DNA of 8,437 nt from CAG-917 sp051883555 (GTDB lineage: Bacteria > Bacillota > Clostridia > Christensenellales > CAG-917): contig JBJETY010000035.1 in NCBI GenBank assembly GCA_051883555.1, positions 1 to 8,437 of the forward strand. The letters run 5' to 3'. Below the pieces are notes generated by a model that saw only the letters and a list, made by a program, of their open reading frames with translations, was not told the origin of the DNA and made no database searches. The position numbers were made by a program, and so were the translations under genes. Positions 1 to 7,098 of this stretch are shown here, in pieces; within the stretch, counting starts at the first letter, position 1; every line of letters begins with the position of its first letter.

Positions 1-28
1 GTTAAAACTTTGCTACTCCGTTTAAAAA

Positions 29-56
29 TTGACATACAATTTCTGAATTTTAGCAT
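29..56 (+). promoter_or_regulatory. Possible sigma-A-type promoter reading rightward into the inverted repeat
   Basis: A perfect -35 box TTGACA (29-34) is followed after 16 bp by TAGCAT (51-56), a 4/6 match to the -10 consensus. A transcript would begin near 63 and run through the inverted repeat at 81-190, then antisense into the convergent operon end. There is no coding gene downstream on this strand, so it would make a small or antisense RNA if real. In AT-rich DNA such matches arise by chance. Confidence 0.3.
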
Positions 57-80
57 ACATATGCAATTTATTTCACGTAA

Positions 81-190
81 ACGTTTGTAGCTTAAACATT
101 GTTTAACGCAAACGATTTGCCGTTTAACATTGCAAAACAATCGGAATAATCAATTGTTTGCGTTAAAATCATTGCTTTCGCTACAAACGT
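81..190. repeat. 110-bp imperfect inverted repeat with arms of about 37 nt
   Basis: Positions 81-91 (ACGTTTGTAGC) are the exact reverse complement of 180-190. Positions 102-113 (TTTAACGCAAAC) are the exact complement of 156-167, and 115-117 pair with 152-154. Between these blocks 94/95, 97/98 and 100/101 also pair, with a 2-nt bulge at 168-169. In total about 33 of 37 arm positions can pair around a 34-nt loop that itself holds ATTG-caaaa-CAAT (129-141). This is far more than chance would give. It could be a structured RNA, a bidirectional terminator-like hairpin, or a MITE-like remnant. No T-run follows it on either strand. Confidence 0.7.
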
Positions 191-279
191 ATATTTAAAT
201 TTCTTTAACTACGGCTTACGTTTTAAAATGAATTATCGCTTTAAAAAGCATTTATCCGCAAAACCAATTAACCGTAAAA

Positions 280-326
280 GCGTTTATTAAAAGCGTTAAA
301 TTTTGTAACTGCGTTTAATTTTGTAT
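280..326. repeat. Short degenerate GCGTTWA direct repeats after the last gene
   Basis: GCGTTAAATTTTGTAA (293-308) and GCGTTTAATTTTGTAT (311-326) match at 14 of 16 positions, 18 bp apart. A weaker third copy, GCGTTTATTAAAA, begins at 280. The second copy overlaps the stop codon of the zinc-ribbon/Sel1-like gene. Related GCGTTAAA words recur in the arms of the inverted repeat at 81-190. They may be binding sites or simple low-complexity drift. Confidence 0.45.
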
Positions 327-1411
327 CAGATTTTTTCAATAACGCTCTTCAACGCTTCCCTTTCCGTCAATGCGGTTTGCGCCAATAAATCATCGTCCGT
401 AAAAATATAATCGCAACGGTTATTTACGCATTTAACGTAAAGACGCTTTATGATTCCCAAAAGAGTTTCGTCGGCATTTCCGTTCGTAAGATTCAAAACA
501 GAATATATGCCTTTTCTCTTTTTTGCCGAAAACTTATGCTTTCCGACGCGATTTACAAAAAACATAAAACAATCGTTTTCTCGTTTATTTTCGTCCGACT
601 GTTCCGCCCAATCTTTGGCATAAGCTAAGATGTTGGAAAAATTCAGCTCCTTATTGGTAAAACACAATCTACCGGCAAGGTTCGTATGCACTATGCATGC
701 CTGAATTTTTCCGTCGCCAAGCTTTGAAGCAATATCTTCTGCATTTTCACAAAAATTCTTCTTTGTCATACGGAACATTCCGAAAAGCGGCGTATGGAAA
801 TCTCCGTAACAGGATTTCAACACCTTTACAGGGCTGACTGCCATTTCGCTTTCAACGTATGCGTCCTTCTTGACAATATGATACTTATTTAAAACGTAAG
901 CGATTTCCTTTTCATAAAAAACCGAATTTTCGGCAGGCAAGTTTTCTATCATTTCAATAAATTGTTTTGCCGCTTCTTCTTTAAGTTTTAAAAATGCGTC
1001 GTTTGCGAATCCGTCCACGTCCGTTTCGACGTCGCAACTTTCGCTTGGCGACATAAACAACACTTTATAGTAAAAGCTTGCATATCTCGCCCTTTCGGAC
1101 TTGCTTCTGCTACGCTCTATATAATCGTGCGAATAGTAAAAACCAATCTTTAAAACGGCTTTCGGATGTCCGAGTCCGACAGCCTTGAAGCACAATTCCG
1201 TTGCCTTGGATATCAACTCTTTGAACGTCTTTCTGTCGTTTGCTTTAATTGCGTTCAGATATAAGATTTCCGACATCTTAAACAATTCGTCGTTTTCCTT
1301 GGTAACGATAAAGTGGTCGTCTATAATTTTGTTTTTACATTCGGGACAAACAAGCGAGCCGTCGAACAAAGTTAAAAATTCTACGTCCTTTTTACACTTT
1401 CTACATTCCAT
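326..1411 (-). CDS. Zinc-ribbon protein with Sel1-like helical region, function unknown
   Basis: The protein has 361 residues with no signal peptide or membrane helix, so it is probably cytoplasmic. The N terminus MECRKCKK...VCPECKNK is a four-cysteine zinc ribbon (C3, C6, C22, C25). Residues about 66-118 are helical and resemble a Sel1-like (TPR-type) repeat: ELCFKAVGLGHPKAVLKIG followed by a long charged linker and ASFYYKVL. Only about one and a half repeats are visible, so this call is tentative. The remaining 240 residues are mixed alpha/beta and match nothing I recognise. The C terminus (TALTEREALKSVIEK) is helical. It is the last gene of the operon. Zinc ribbons fused to Sel1/TPR repeats commonly act as protein- or nucleic-acid-interaction adaptors; here that role is inference. 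The start is supported by a good ribosome site and by the ribbon beginning at residue 3. Confidence 0.88.
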   Translation of the reverse strand: MECRKCKKDVEFLTLFDGSLVCPECKNKIIDDHFIVTKENDELFKMSEILYLNAIKANDRKTFKELISKATELCFKAVGLGHPKAVLKIGFYYSHDYIERSRSKSERARYASFYYKVLFMSPSESCDVETDVDGFANDAFLKLKEEAAKQFIEMIENLPAENSVFYEKEIAYVLNKYHIVKKDAYVESEMAVSPVKVLKSCYGDFHTPLFGMFRMTKKNFCENAEDIASKLGDGKIQACIVHTNLAGRLCFTNKELNFSNILAYAKDWAEQSDENKRENDCFMFFVNRVGKHKFSAKKRKGIYSVLNLTNGNADETLLGIIKRLYVKCVNNRCDYIFTDDDLLAQTALTEREALKSVIEKI

Positions 1412-1421
1412 ATTGCCTTCC
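1412..1421 (-). promoter_or_regulatory. Ribosome binding site for the zinc-ribbon/Sel1-like protein
   Basis: GGAAGG (minus strand, 1421-1416) within AAGGAAGG lies 4 nt before the ATG at 1411-1409. It sits in the 15-nt gap after the surface-protein stop (TAG, 1429-1427). There is no room for a separate promoter in the gap. Confidence 0.8.
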
Positions 1422-1426
1422 TTTGC

Positions 1427-4400
1427 CTAAGCCGCCGTAACCGTAAACGTCACGCTTGTAGTTGTCGAATAGTTGCTATCGTCAATTATTGCAGTTGCCG
1501 TATACGTCGTACCCACGACAAGACTTCCCGCGTCGACTACCGAATCCGTTTCGTCCGTAAACTGAATAGTCACCGCAACGGTGTCTATTCCGCAACTTGC
1601 CGTAAGTTGTTGTACTTGATCGAGCGTTAAACCGCTTTCAGAAATTTCATCGGTCGTCCTTTCAACATCGTTTACGCTGAACGTAACGGCGACAGGTTTT
1701 TTGTCTACCGTGAAAACAAACGTTTCTCCGCTGATTATCGTAAAGTTTGCGTTCGATAAGGTAACTTTTGCCGTATACGTGCCAGCGTTTATGACTTTTC
1801 CTTCAACAATCTCTATGCTGACTCCGTCTGCCGCTTTATCGGACGACAAAGAAGTTTCAGGCGTGGAACATTCAAACACGGCCTTTAAGGAAACGTTTAT
1901 TTCATTTCCGTCCTGATAATAATAAACGCTGTTTATGTTCCACGTTACCGACCCTTTTGCAGGCGTTATGGTAAACGCACAAGTCGTCGTCTCAGCGTTT
2001 GCCGTATAGTTGCCGTCAGGTATAGTTACTGTCGACACGCTGTATTCACCGACATTTATTTTATATTCGCCGACAACGGCTACTTCAACCGATTTACTGC
2101 TTATATTGAGATAATGCGCACTAGGTCTATGATTTTGTCCGTCATATTGATACGTCGTAGCGCTCCAGATTATATCGACGACTTTGGCAACAATTTCATA
2201 ATCGCACGTTTTACTCAAATCGGATACAACGTAATTTTCGTTATTTGTTACGCTTGCGGTTGCCGTATAACTTCCGACGTTATAGTTTGAATCTAAAGCG
2301 ATTGAAATATCGGCGGTATCGCTTCCGCAAAGGCCGCTTGTAATTAAGACGGAAAGCGTATCGCTATCGGCAACGCCCGGAACACTTCCGCAATACACAA
2401 ATTTATAATCGCCTCTGTTTCCGCCGCTCCAGCTCAATTCCAATTCCGCAGGAGAAACGTTCAATTCGGCATTAACTCCGTTTAAGCTGTAATTATCGTC
2501 CGTACCGCTTACGCTAAGAGTATACGAACCTGCATTAATGCAATCGCCGCTTGCCGTAACCGCCAAATCGATTTCGGCTGAGCTTACGCCTATATATTTT
2601 GCACTAGGCAATTGTGCCGTACCGTTATATACAACGCTCAATCCGCTCCATATTACGTCGACGACTTTTGCCGAAATTTCAAACTGCGTTTCACTTGCAG
2701 AAAGGTTGTAATTCGTATTTTCAATCGAAGCCGTTGCCGTATAACTTCCGACGTTTATGCCGTCTCCGACAACGTTTACCGTCACTTCGACGCTGTCACC
2801 GCTCATTACGCCAGAAAGCACCGCCGTCGGTTTTTGAGCCGAGCCGTTATAAGTCAAAGTAGTATTTTCCCATGCGACAGTCAAAGCAGCTGCGTTTATA
2901 GTAACGTTTTCTACGCTTAAATTGCTCAACTCGTAATTCGTATTATCCGAAGCCGCAACCGCGTTAAAAGTTCCTGCGTTCTTGTTGTCGCCGCTCGGCG
3001 TTACGGCAAGATTTTCTCTTACCCCGAAAACGTTTATAAAATATGCGGACGGCAATTTTTCGGTATTATCATAAGTAAACGCAAGATTTTCCCAAACAAC
3101 AACTTTTGCAAGCGGTTTAACGTTAAACGTCGTAGCAGGCTCGCCTGTTACCTTATAGTTATTATTACTTACGCCTTTAAGCGTCGCGGTATATCCGTCG
3201 CCTGCTTCAGTCTGTTCGCCGTCGATTATCGCCAAAACTTCGTCGTCGCCGACAATTCCGTCGAATTCAACGCCTGGTATCTGATTATATCCGTTGTACG
3301 TAAGTTCCGTATTTATCCATGTCGTTACGTTCAGCGTTTTCGGAGAAATTGTATAATCGCATACGTTGTCAGTCAATACGTAATTGTCGTTTCCGCTAGT
3401 TGCCGTAGCCGTGTACCGTCCTGCGTTTATGCTGTCCGGTGCCACGACGTTTATAGCCATAACGGAATGTTCATCGCCGCCTATGCCGCTAAAACTTGCA
3501 GAAGGCGTCTGAGCTAAGCCGTTGTAAGTAAATTCAGAGCCCGACCATACCGTTGCCGTTTGATAAGGAGAAATAACAAAACTCATTACGCTCGTTTCGG
3601 AATCGGCGTAATACAGATTTACACAGTCGCCCGTCAACTCGGCGGTAAAGGTATAATTTCCCGCATTGATCGTATACGCAATATCCGTCGTAAATTCAAT
3701 AAGGTCACCGTTGATTGCGTCGCTTGAGCGGTAATTGCACGATATCACTTTTTCCGTTCCCGAATAGACTAAGCTTTCAGGCATAGTCCAGTCGAACGAC
3801 ATTTTCTTTTTATCTATTTTAACGGATATTTTTTCGGTTATTTCCGACGTAAGCGACGTATTGCTTCCCGAAGCAGTTACGGTAAGAGTATACTCGCCCG
3901 ACTGCAACGGTTTTACGTTGTATTTTGTAAACGCCGCTTCAGAGCTTTCTAAGCTACCTGAAAATTTCCAGCTGTAACCGAGAGTCATTCCGTTTAACGG
4001 CGCCGTTGCAACCGCTAAAAATTCCACGTCGTCGCCATAACAATAACTTGTTTTATCCGTAGAAATCGAACTTATAATCGGATTGTTTAATTTCCATTCG
4101 GGAGAGATAGTCAACTCGCTTTCGTCTTTTAAAACGCCACTCAGATTTTCAATATATTTTCCGTCGACCTTATATCTGACCGTAAAGCCTTCTCTGTTCG
4201 GTATCGAATTGAAAAATTTATCCGCTGTCGAAAGAGTAACGTATCTTCCTTCCATGCCGGAAGCTCCAATAGACAAATTGACAACGTTTGACGGCAAAGA
4301 ATATACAGAGTCGTTTCCCTCACCGAAATTAATTTTATAAACGTTGTCGAATTCAATCGAAATTTTTTCGTTTTCGTTTACTTGAAGGTCTCCAGACTTT

Positions 4401-5473
4401 GACGCAACGAGAATTTTTTTATTAAAGTTTTTGTAACACCAATATAAATCTTCTTCGTTGTTTACGTCGGAATGTAAAATATATCCGTTTGCATAATCAT
4501 TCAAATTAAACACGTCACCCGCTTTTCCGCACCAGGTATCGAGCGGTTTCTCGCCTGCTTTCGTCAAAATTTCAAGACTTTCTTTAGAATAAACGAAAGA
4601 CACAAAAACGCCGTCCGTCGTCGGTTCGAAAACGTTTGCGAGATTTATGATGGATTCGTTGTATCCGTCGCCTATAGCGGCGTTATACAATTCGCTCTTT
4701 ACGACGTCGACAGAATCTTTTGAAACTTTCACTTTAAGATTTACGTTCATGGAATTAAGAGCGTCAAGATTGGAAAATTCAAAATCGGAAGCGTTTATCG
4801 TAATATCCGTCACCGTATCGCAAAATAGCGAACAATCTATTTTTGAAACTTTTTTTCCGTTGAAGCTGTCTGCAATATTAGCGTACGTTCCGTTTGTGCC
4901 AGCATAACCTACCGCCTCATAAGTATCCGTTTCCGCATTATATGAATAATTAACCGTCCTTTCGGTAAAGCCCTGTCCGCTAAAACCGTCTTTAAATATA
5001 AAATACGAGTAAAAAACGGAAAACGCGGCAAACACTGCCATAAATGCTATAGCTGCAACTTTAAGTCCGTTTCCGACTTTTGCCGCTCCCAATGCGGAAA
5101 ATACCACCGATACTGCGGAAAGATTATGTACGGCAATGAACGCCGCCAAAGCCATATAAGTAATAAATTTCGCGTCGTTGAACACGTAAACCTGAAAGAG
5201 ATATACTACCCATAGAACGATAACGGATATCGCATAAAAAGCCGTATAAAATACGCTGTATCTGAATCGGAAATTCGACGTTAACGAGATGACGAAGAAA
5301 ACGACGTCAAGTCCGAGCATTATAATCGGTACGGCATAATATTCTCCCGGCATTCCGCTCACGCCAAGCGACACGATGACGAACAAGTCGACTAAAAACG
5401 CTATCACTATGGTAGCATAAAGAAAGCCTTTAAAACCTTTCAGTTCTTTTTCGATATAAGTCTTAGCTTCCAT
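1427..5473 (-). CDS. Giant membrane-anchored surface protein: five TM helices, BspA-like region, Ig/PKD-like domain and MBG-type repeats
   Basis: The protein has 1348 residues. Residues 1-16 are lysine-rich and polar, followed by five hydrophobic segments at about 17-38, 46-66, 72-97, 102-128 and 139-160. Basic loops (R68/R70/R71 and K132/K138) put the N terminus inside and the C terminus outside by the positive-inside rule, so about 1190 residues should be extracytoplasmic. Residues about 195-460 resemble BspA-type (LRR_5) leucine-rich material, for example IADSFNGKKVSKID; this is a moderate call. Residues about 465-553 look like an Ig/PKD-like beta domain (SYCYGDDVEFLAVAT...SGEYTLTVTASG). 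From about 557 to the end there are roughly ten units of 72-92 residues of MBG type, with a tryptophan, then TYNG, then N-[AV]-G-x-Y-T-[AL]-T, then NY. There is no LPXTG, choline-binding or SLH signal; the chain stops right after the last repeat. Likely an adhesin, spacer stalk or environmental sensor. Its presence behind a helicase gene is odd. Confidence 0.92.
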   Translation of the reverse strand: MEAKTYIEKELKGFKGFLYATIVIAFLVDLFVIVSLGVSGMPGEYYAVPIIMLGLDVVFFVISLTSNFRFRYSVFYTAFYAISVIVLWVVYLFQVYVFNDAKFITYMALAAFIAVHNLSAVSVVFSALGAAKVGNGLKVAAIAFMAVFAAFSVFYSYFIFKDGFSGQGFTERTVNYSYNAETDTYEAVGYAGTNGTYANIADSFNGKKVSKIDCSLFCDTVTDITINASDFEFSNLDALNSMNVNLKVKVSKDSVDVVKSELYNAAIGDGYNESIINLANVFEPTTDGVFVSFVYSKESLEILTKAGEKPLDTWCGKAGDVFNLNDYANGYILHSDVNNEEDLYWCYKNFNKKILVASKSGDLQVNENEKISIEFDNVYKINFGEGNDSVYSLPSNVVNLSIGASGMEGRYVTLSTADKFFNSIPNREGFTVRYKVDGKYIENLSGVLKDESELTISPEWKLNNPIISSISTDKTSYCYGDDVEFLAVATAPLNGMTLGYSWKFSGSLESSEAAFTKYNVKPLQSGEYTLTVTASGSNTSLTSEITEKISVKIDKKKMSFDWTMPESLVYSGTEKVISCNYRSSDAINGDLIEFTTDIAYTINAGNYTFTAELTGDCVNLYYADSETSVMSFVISPYQTATVWSGSEFTYNGLAQTPSASFSGIGGDEHSVMAINVVAPDSINAGRYTATATSGNDNYVLTDNVCDYTISPKTLNVTTWINTELTYNGYNQIPGVEFDGIVGDDEVLAIIDGEQTEAGDGYTATLKGVSNNNYKVTGEPATTFNVKPLAKVVVWENLAFTYDNTEKLPSAYFINVFGVRENLAVTPSGDNKNAGTFNAVAASDNTNYELSNLSVENVTINAAALTVAWENTTLTYNGSAQKPTAVLSGVMSGDSVEVTVNVVGDGINVGSYTATASIENTNYNLSASETQFEISAKVVDVIWSGLSVVYNGTAQLPSAKYIGVSSAEIDLAVTASGDCINAGSYTLSVSGTDDNYSLNGVNAELNVSPAELELSWSGGNRGDYKFVYCGSVPGVADSDTLSVLITSGLCGSDTADISIALDSNYNVGSYTATASVTNNENYVVSDLSKTCDYEIVAKVVDIIWSATTYQYDGQNHRPSAHYLNISSKSVEVAVVGEYKINVGEYSVSTVTIPDGNYTANAETTTCAFTITPAKGSVTWNINSVYYYQDGNEINVSLKAVFECSTPETSLSSDKAADGVSIEIVEGKVINAGTYTAKVTLSNANFTIISGETFVFTVDKKPVAVTFSVNDVERTTDEISESGLTLDQVQQLTASCGIDTVAVTIQFTDETDSVVDAGSLVVGTTYTATAIIDDSNYSTTTSVTFTVTAA
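1430..3805 (-). repeat. Tandem MBG-type beta-domain repeats (about ten units) within the surface protein
   Basis: Approximate units by residue: 557-635, 638-710, 711-786, 787-860, 861-934, 935-1007, 1008-1094, 1095-1170, 1171-1256 and 1257-1348. Hallmarks are a tryptophan near unit position 6-8 (W562, W643, W719, W794, W868, W942, W1015, W1103, W1178), a [TV]Y[NDS]G turn (for example 649-652, 725-728, 874-877, 948-951), a PSA/PTA motif, N-[AV]-G-x-Y and a terminal NY...[FY]-x-[IV]-[ST]. Units 7 and 9 lack the YNG turn. The last unit lacks both the tryptophan and the YNG turn and is clearly divergent. Such repeats occur in secreted or surface proteins of many Gram-positive and Bacteroidota species, usually as stalks or glycan/protein-binding modules. 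Confidence 0.85.
1964..2893 (-). repeat. Duplicated two-domain block inside the MBG array
   Basis: Units 5-6 (residues 861-1007, 2453-2893) and units 7-8 (1008-1170, 1964-2452) appear to be copies of one two-domain block. Both contain NVGSYTATAS early on and then AKVVD[VI]IWS at the junction of the two domains, followed by Y[ND]G and PSA[KH]Y. At DNA level an exact 23-nt match (2259-2281 and 2733-2755), encoding NVGSYTA plus flanking bases, supports duplication by recombination instead of convergence alone. Confidence 0.7.
4994..5425 (-). other. Five-helix membrane anchor of the giant surface protein
   Basis: This stretch encodes residues 17-160, five closely spaced hydrophobic helices separated by short loops. 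Positive charges fall in the N terminus, the loop after helix 2 and the loop after helix 4, giving an N-in, C-out topology. No catalytic motif is visible in the helices, and they match no transporter or kinase family I know. The segment may be purely an anchor or a sensor module. Confidence 0.75.
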
Positions 5474-5483
5474 ATTTCACCTC
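5474..5483 (-). promoter_or_regulatory. Ribosome binding site for the giant membrane-anchored repeat protein
   Basis: GAGGTG (minus strand, 5483-5478) lies 4 nt before the ATG at 5473-5471. It overlaps the TGA stop of the preceding gene (5484-5482), so terminating ribosomes are placed directly at the next start. Confidence 0.82.
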
Positions 5484-7098
5484 ACCTGTACATGCGCTCG
5501 GGGCTTTTGAGATAGCCGTTTTTCATGATGCACGTTTTGTTGAATATCCATTTCTTTCTGCCCAACATAAAGAGCAATATTTCTTCGTCTTCTATGCAAT
5601 ATTTTTTCTTGAACGCCGAAAAAAGTCTGACGCTTACAGGCAAAATATTGCGATATTTTTTATAAACTTTTGCCGCCGTTTTCAATGAAACCGAATTCGA
5701 CAAATCGAACTTTAAGCAAGTAGGACAACGCTCTTCGCTTCCGATAAATTTTCTTCCGCATACAGGGCAAATTTTAACGTCGTCCGGTTTTGCTAAGGTC
5801 GCTTCGCCCAATCTGTTCTTACATATCACAAGGTCTTTCGTAAAGCATTTTTCCCCGTCGGGAAGAGTATATACGATTTCAGGATACGGACAGTTTTTAC
5901 ATTTATAAACAGTCCCTTCTTCCGTTTCCATGCAAATTGAATTGTTTTCACAATGAGTTCTTGTACAACCGTTTGCACCTGCTCGGACGTTATCCGGACA
6001 GGAAATTATCATCTGATGTTTCGCAAAATGACCGCTGTTTAAAATTTCCACAAGTTTGTCGTCGCTCAATCCCATATTGGCAGCCGATAAATTCAATGCA
6101 ACCGTCCTTTTTTCGTCGTTATACTTATAATTGATTTCGTTATTAACAATTAACATTTTTTTGCAATCGAGACATTGCACGTTAAGGCTATTATTAAGCC
6201 CTACGGTGATGCGGAATTTTGCCTTTCCGTTTTCGACCATATCAAAAGTATAACTTTTTAAAACTATGTGCGTAATCCCCTTAACTTCCATTTCAGAGCA
6301 ATATAACACTACGTCGTCGTGCTTGCTGTTTTTCAGGAGGTCGGTTATTGCTCTTTCTTTTTCGCCGTAATAAAGATATTTTCCGAAATTCGCGTTTGAA
6401 GAACTGCTCTGCACGCATTTATATAAAGCGTCAAGAGCGGTATCGATTATCATTGCACCGTCAGAGTTATCCGTGGCGCTTTCGGAAGGCATTACGTTTT
6501 TTAAAAAGTTTTCGATTTCGGCGGCAGATTTTTTCGAAACGGGAGAAAACATATCTTTTACCTTTTTAAAATAAACCTTACACAAGGCAGGCACAGGCGC
6601 GCCCGTACCGGCGTTAAGGCTCATTCGGACGGATACCGCATAAAAATCTTCCGCATTCTTTTTAATCGACTCGTCAACGGTAAAAGCCGCCGCCGACTTG
6701 TTCGGGAAAAAACAGGACAATATTTTTTCCTTTACGTCCTCCGCGTCGATATCCGAATCGCCTTCTATAGGAGCATACTCGACAACGGGATACTGTTTAT
6801 GATAAAGCTTAGCTATTTCGGAAACTGTTTCAACCCATTTGGAATTTGAATTGCCGATAGCCGAATTATCCCTTATTCCCTTAAACCAATTTGCGCCTTC
6901 TTGCGTAACCGCCGCCTTGACTTCCGCGCTGTCTTGTCTTCCCTGTAAAACAAATTCGTTTTCGCCGTAAACGATTTTTCCGTCGTCAAACCTTATGCCC
7001 AACTTCGAACGGAGCACGTCGCCAAAAGAAGTATTAAGTAATAAGCAAACGTTGTTAAACGCACGCTCGTGAATTTTTTCAACGAATATTGTAGCCAT
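5482..7098 (-). CDS. Cysteine-rich protein of unknown function, likely zinc-binding
   Basis: I do not recognise a named family in this 538-residue protein. The first 300 residues are a soluble mixed alpha/beta region with no signal peptide or membrane helix. From residue 309 onward there are cysteine clusters typical of zinc ribbons: C309/C312, then C367, C378, C383, C389, C400, C403, then C426, and a clear ribbon ICPVCGRKF...RCPTC (C444/C447/C458/C461). The last ~75 residues are basic and partly hydrophobic (for example LLFMLGRKKWIFNKTCIMKN) without obvious domain identity. Its cysteine spacing, especially the C-x2-C-x-Y element at 400-405, resembles one in the tail of the preceding helicase (364-369 of that fragment), hinting at a related zinc module. 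The ATG at 7098 overlaps the helicase stop and has a strong ribosome site, so the start is secure. Tight coupling to the helicase suggests a partner or adaptor role; that is inference. Confidence 0.88.
   Translation of the reverse strand: MATIFVEKIHERAFNNVCLLLNTSFGDVLRSKLGIRFDDGKIVYGENEFVLQGRQDSAEVKAAVTQEGANWFKGIRDNSAIGNSNSKWVETVSEIAKLYHKQYPVVEYAPIEGDSDIDAEDVKEKILSCFFPNKSAAAFTVDESIKKNAEDFYAVSVRMSLNAGTGAPVPALCKVYFKKVKDMFSPVSKKSAAEIENFLKNVMPSESATDNSDGAMIIDTALDALYKCVQSSSSNANFGKYLYYGEKERAITDLLKNSKHDDVVLYCSEMEVKGITHIVLKSYTFDMVENGKAKFRITVGLNNSLNVQCLDCKKMLIVNNEINYKYNDEKRTVALNLSAANMGLSDDKLVEILNSGHFAKHQMIISCPDNVRAGANGCTRTHCENNSICMETEEGTVYKCKNCPYPEIVYTLPDGEKCFTKDLVICKNRLGEATLAKPDDVKICPVCGRKFIGSEERCPTCLKFDLSNSVSLKTAAKVYKKYRNILPVSVRLFSAFKKKYCIEDEEILLFMLGRKKWIFNKTCIMKNGYLKSPERMYR

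Larger units (their letters stand above)
1..325. other. AT-rich region downstream of the operon, no credible gene
   Basis: Clearly richer in A and T than the coding region. Both strands have only tiny open frames (9 and 20 codons) without ribosome sites. It contains a large imperfect inverted repeat, a plus-strand promoter-like sequence and short degenerate repeats, listed separately. No GC-rich hairpin followed by a T-run is seen, so how the operon ends is unclear. Confidence 0.7.

Noticed and set aside
81..190. Integron attC site
   Set aside because: The imperfect palindrome is attC-like in size, but no RYYYAAC/GTTRRRY pair sits at its outer ends and there is no integrase or cassette array.
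238..249. Intrinsic terminator at the small GCTTT-AA-AAAGC palindrome
   Set aside because: The loop is only 2 nt, the stem is AT-rich and no T-run follows on the minus strand.
228..290. 20-codon basic peptide on the plus strand
   Set aside because: No Shine-Dalgarno precedes the ATG and the composition reflects AT-rich non-coding DNA. The same holds for a 9-codon frame at 61-90.
1427..1500. Sortase or other C-terminal surface anchor on the giant protein
   Set aside because: The protein ends TFTVTAA right after the last beta strand, without LPXTG, hydrophobic tail or basic tail.
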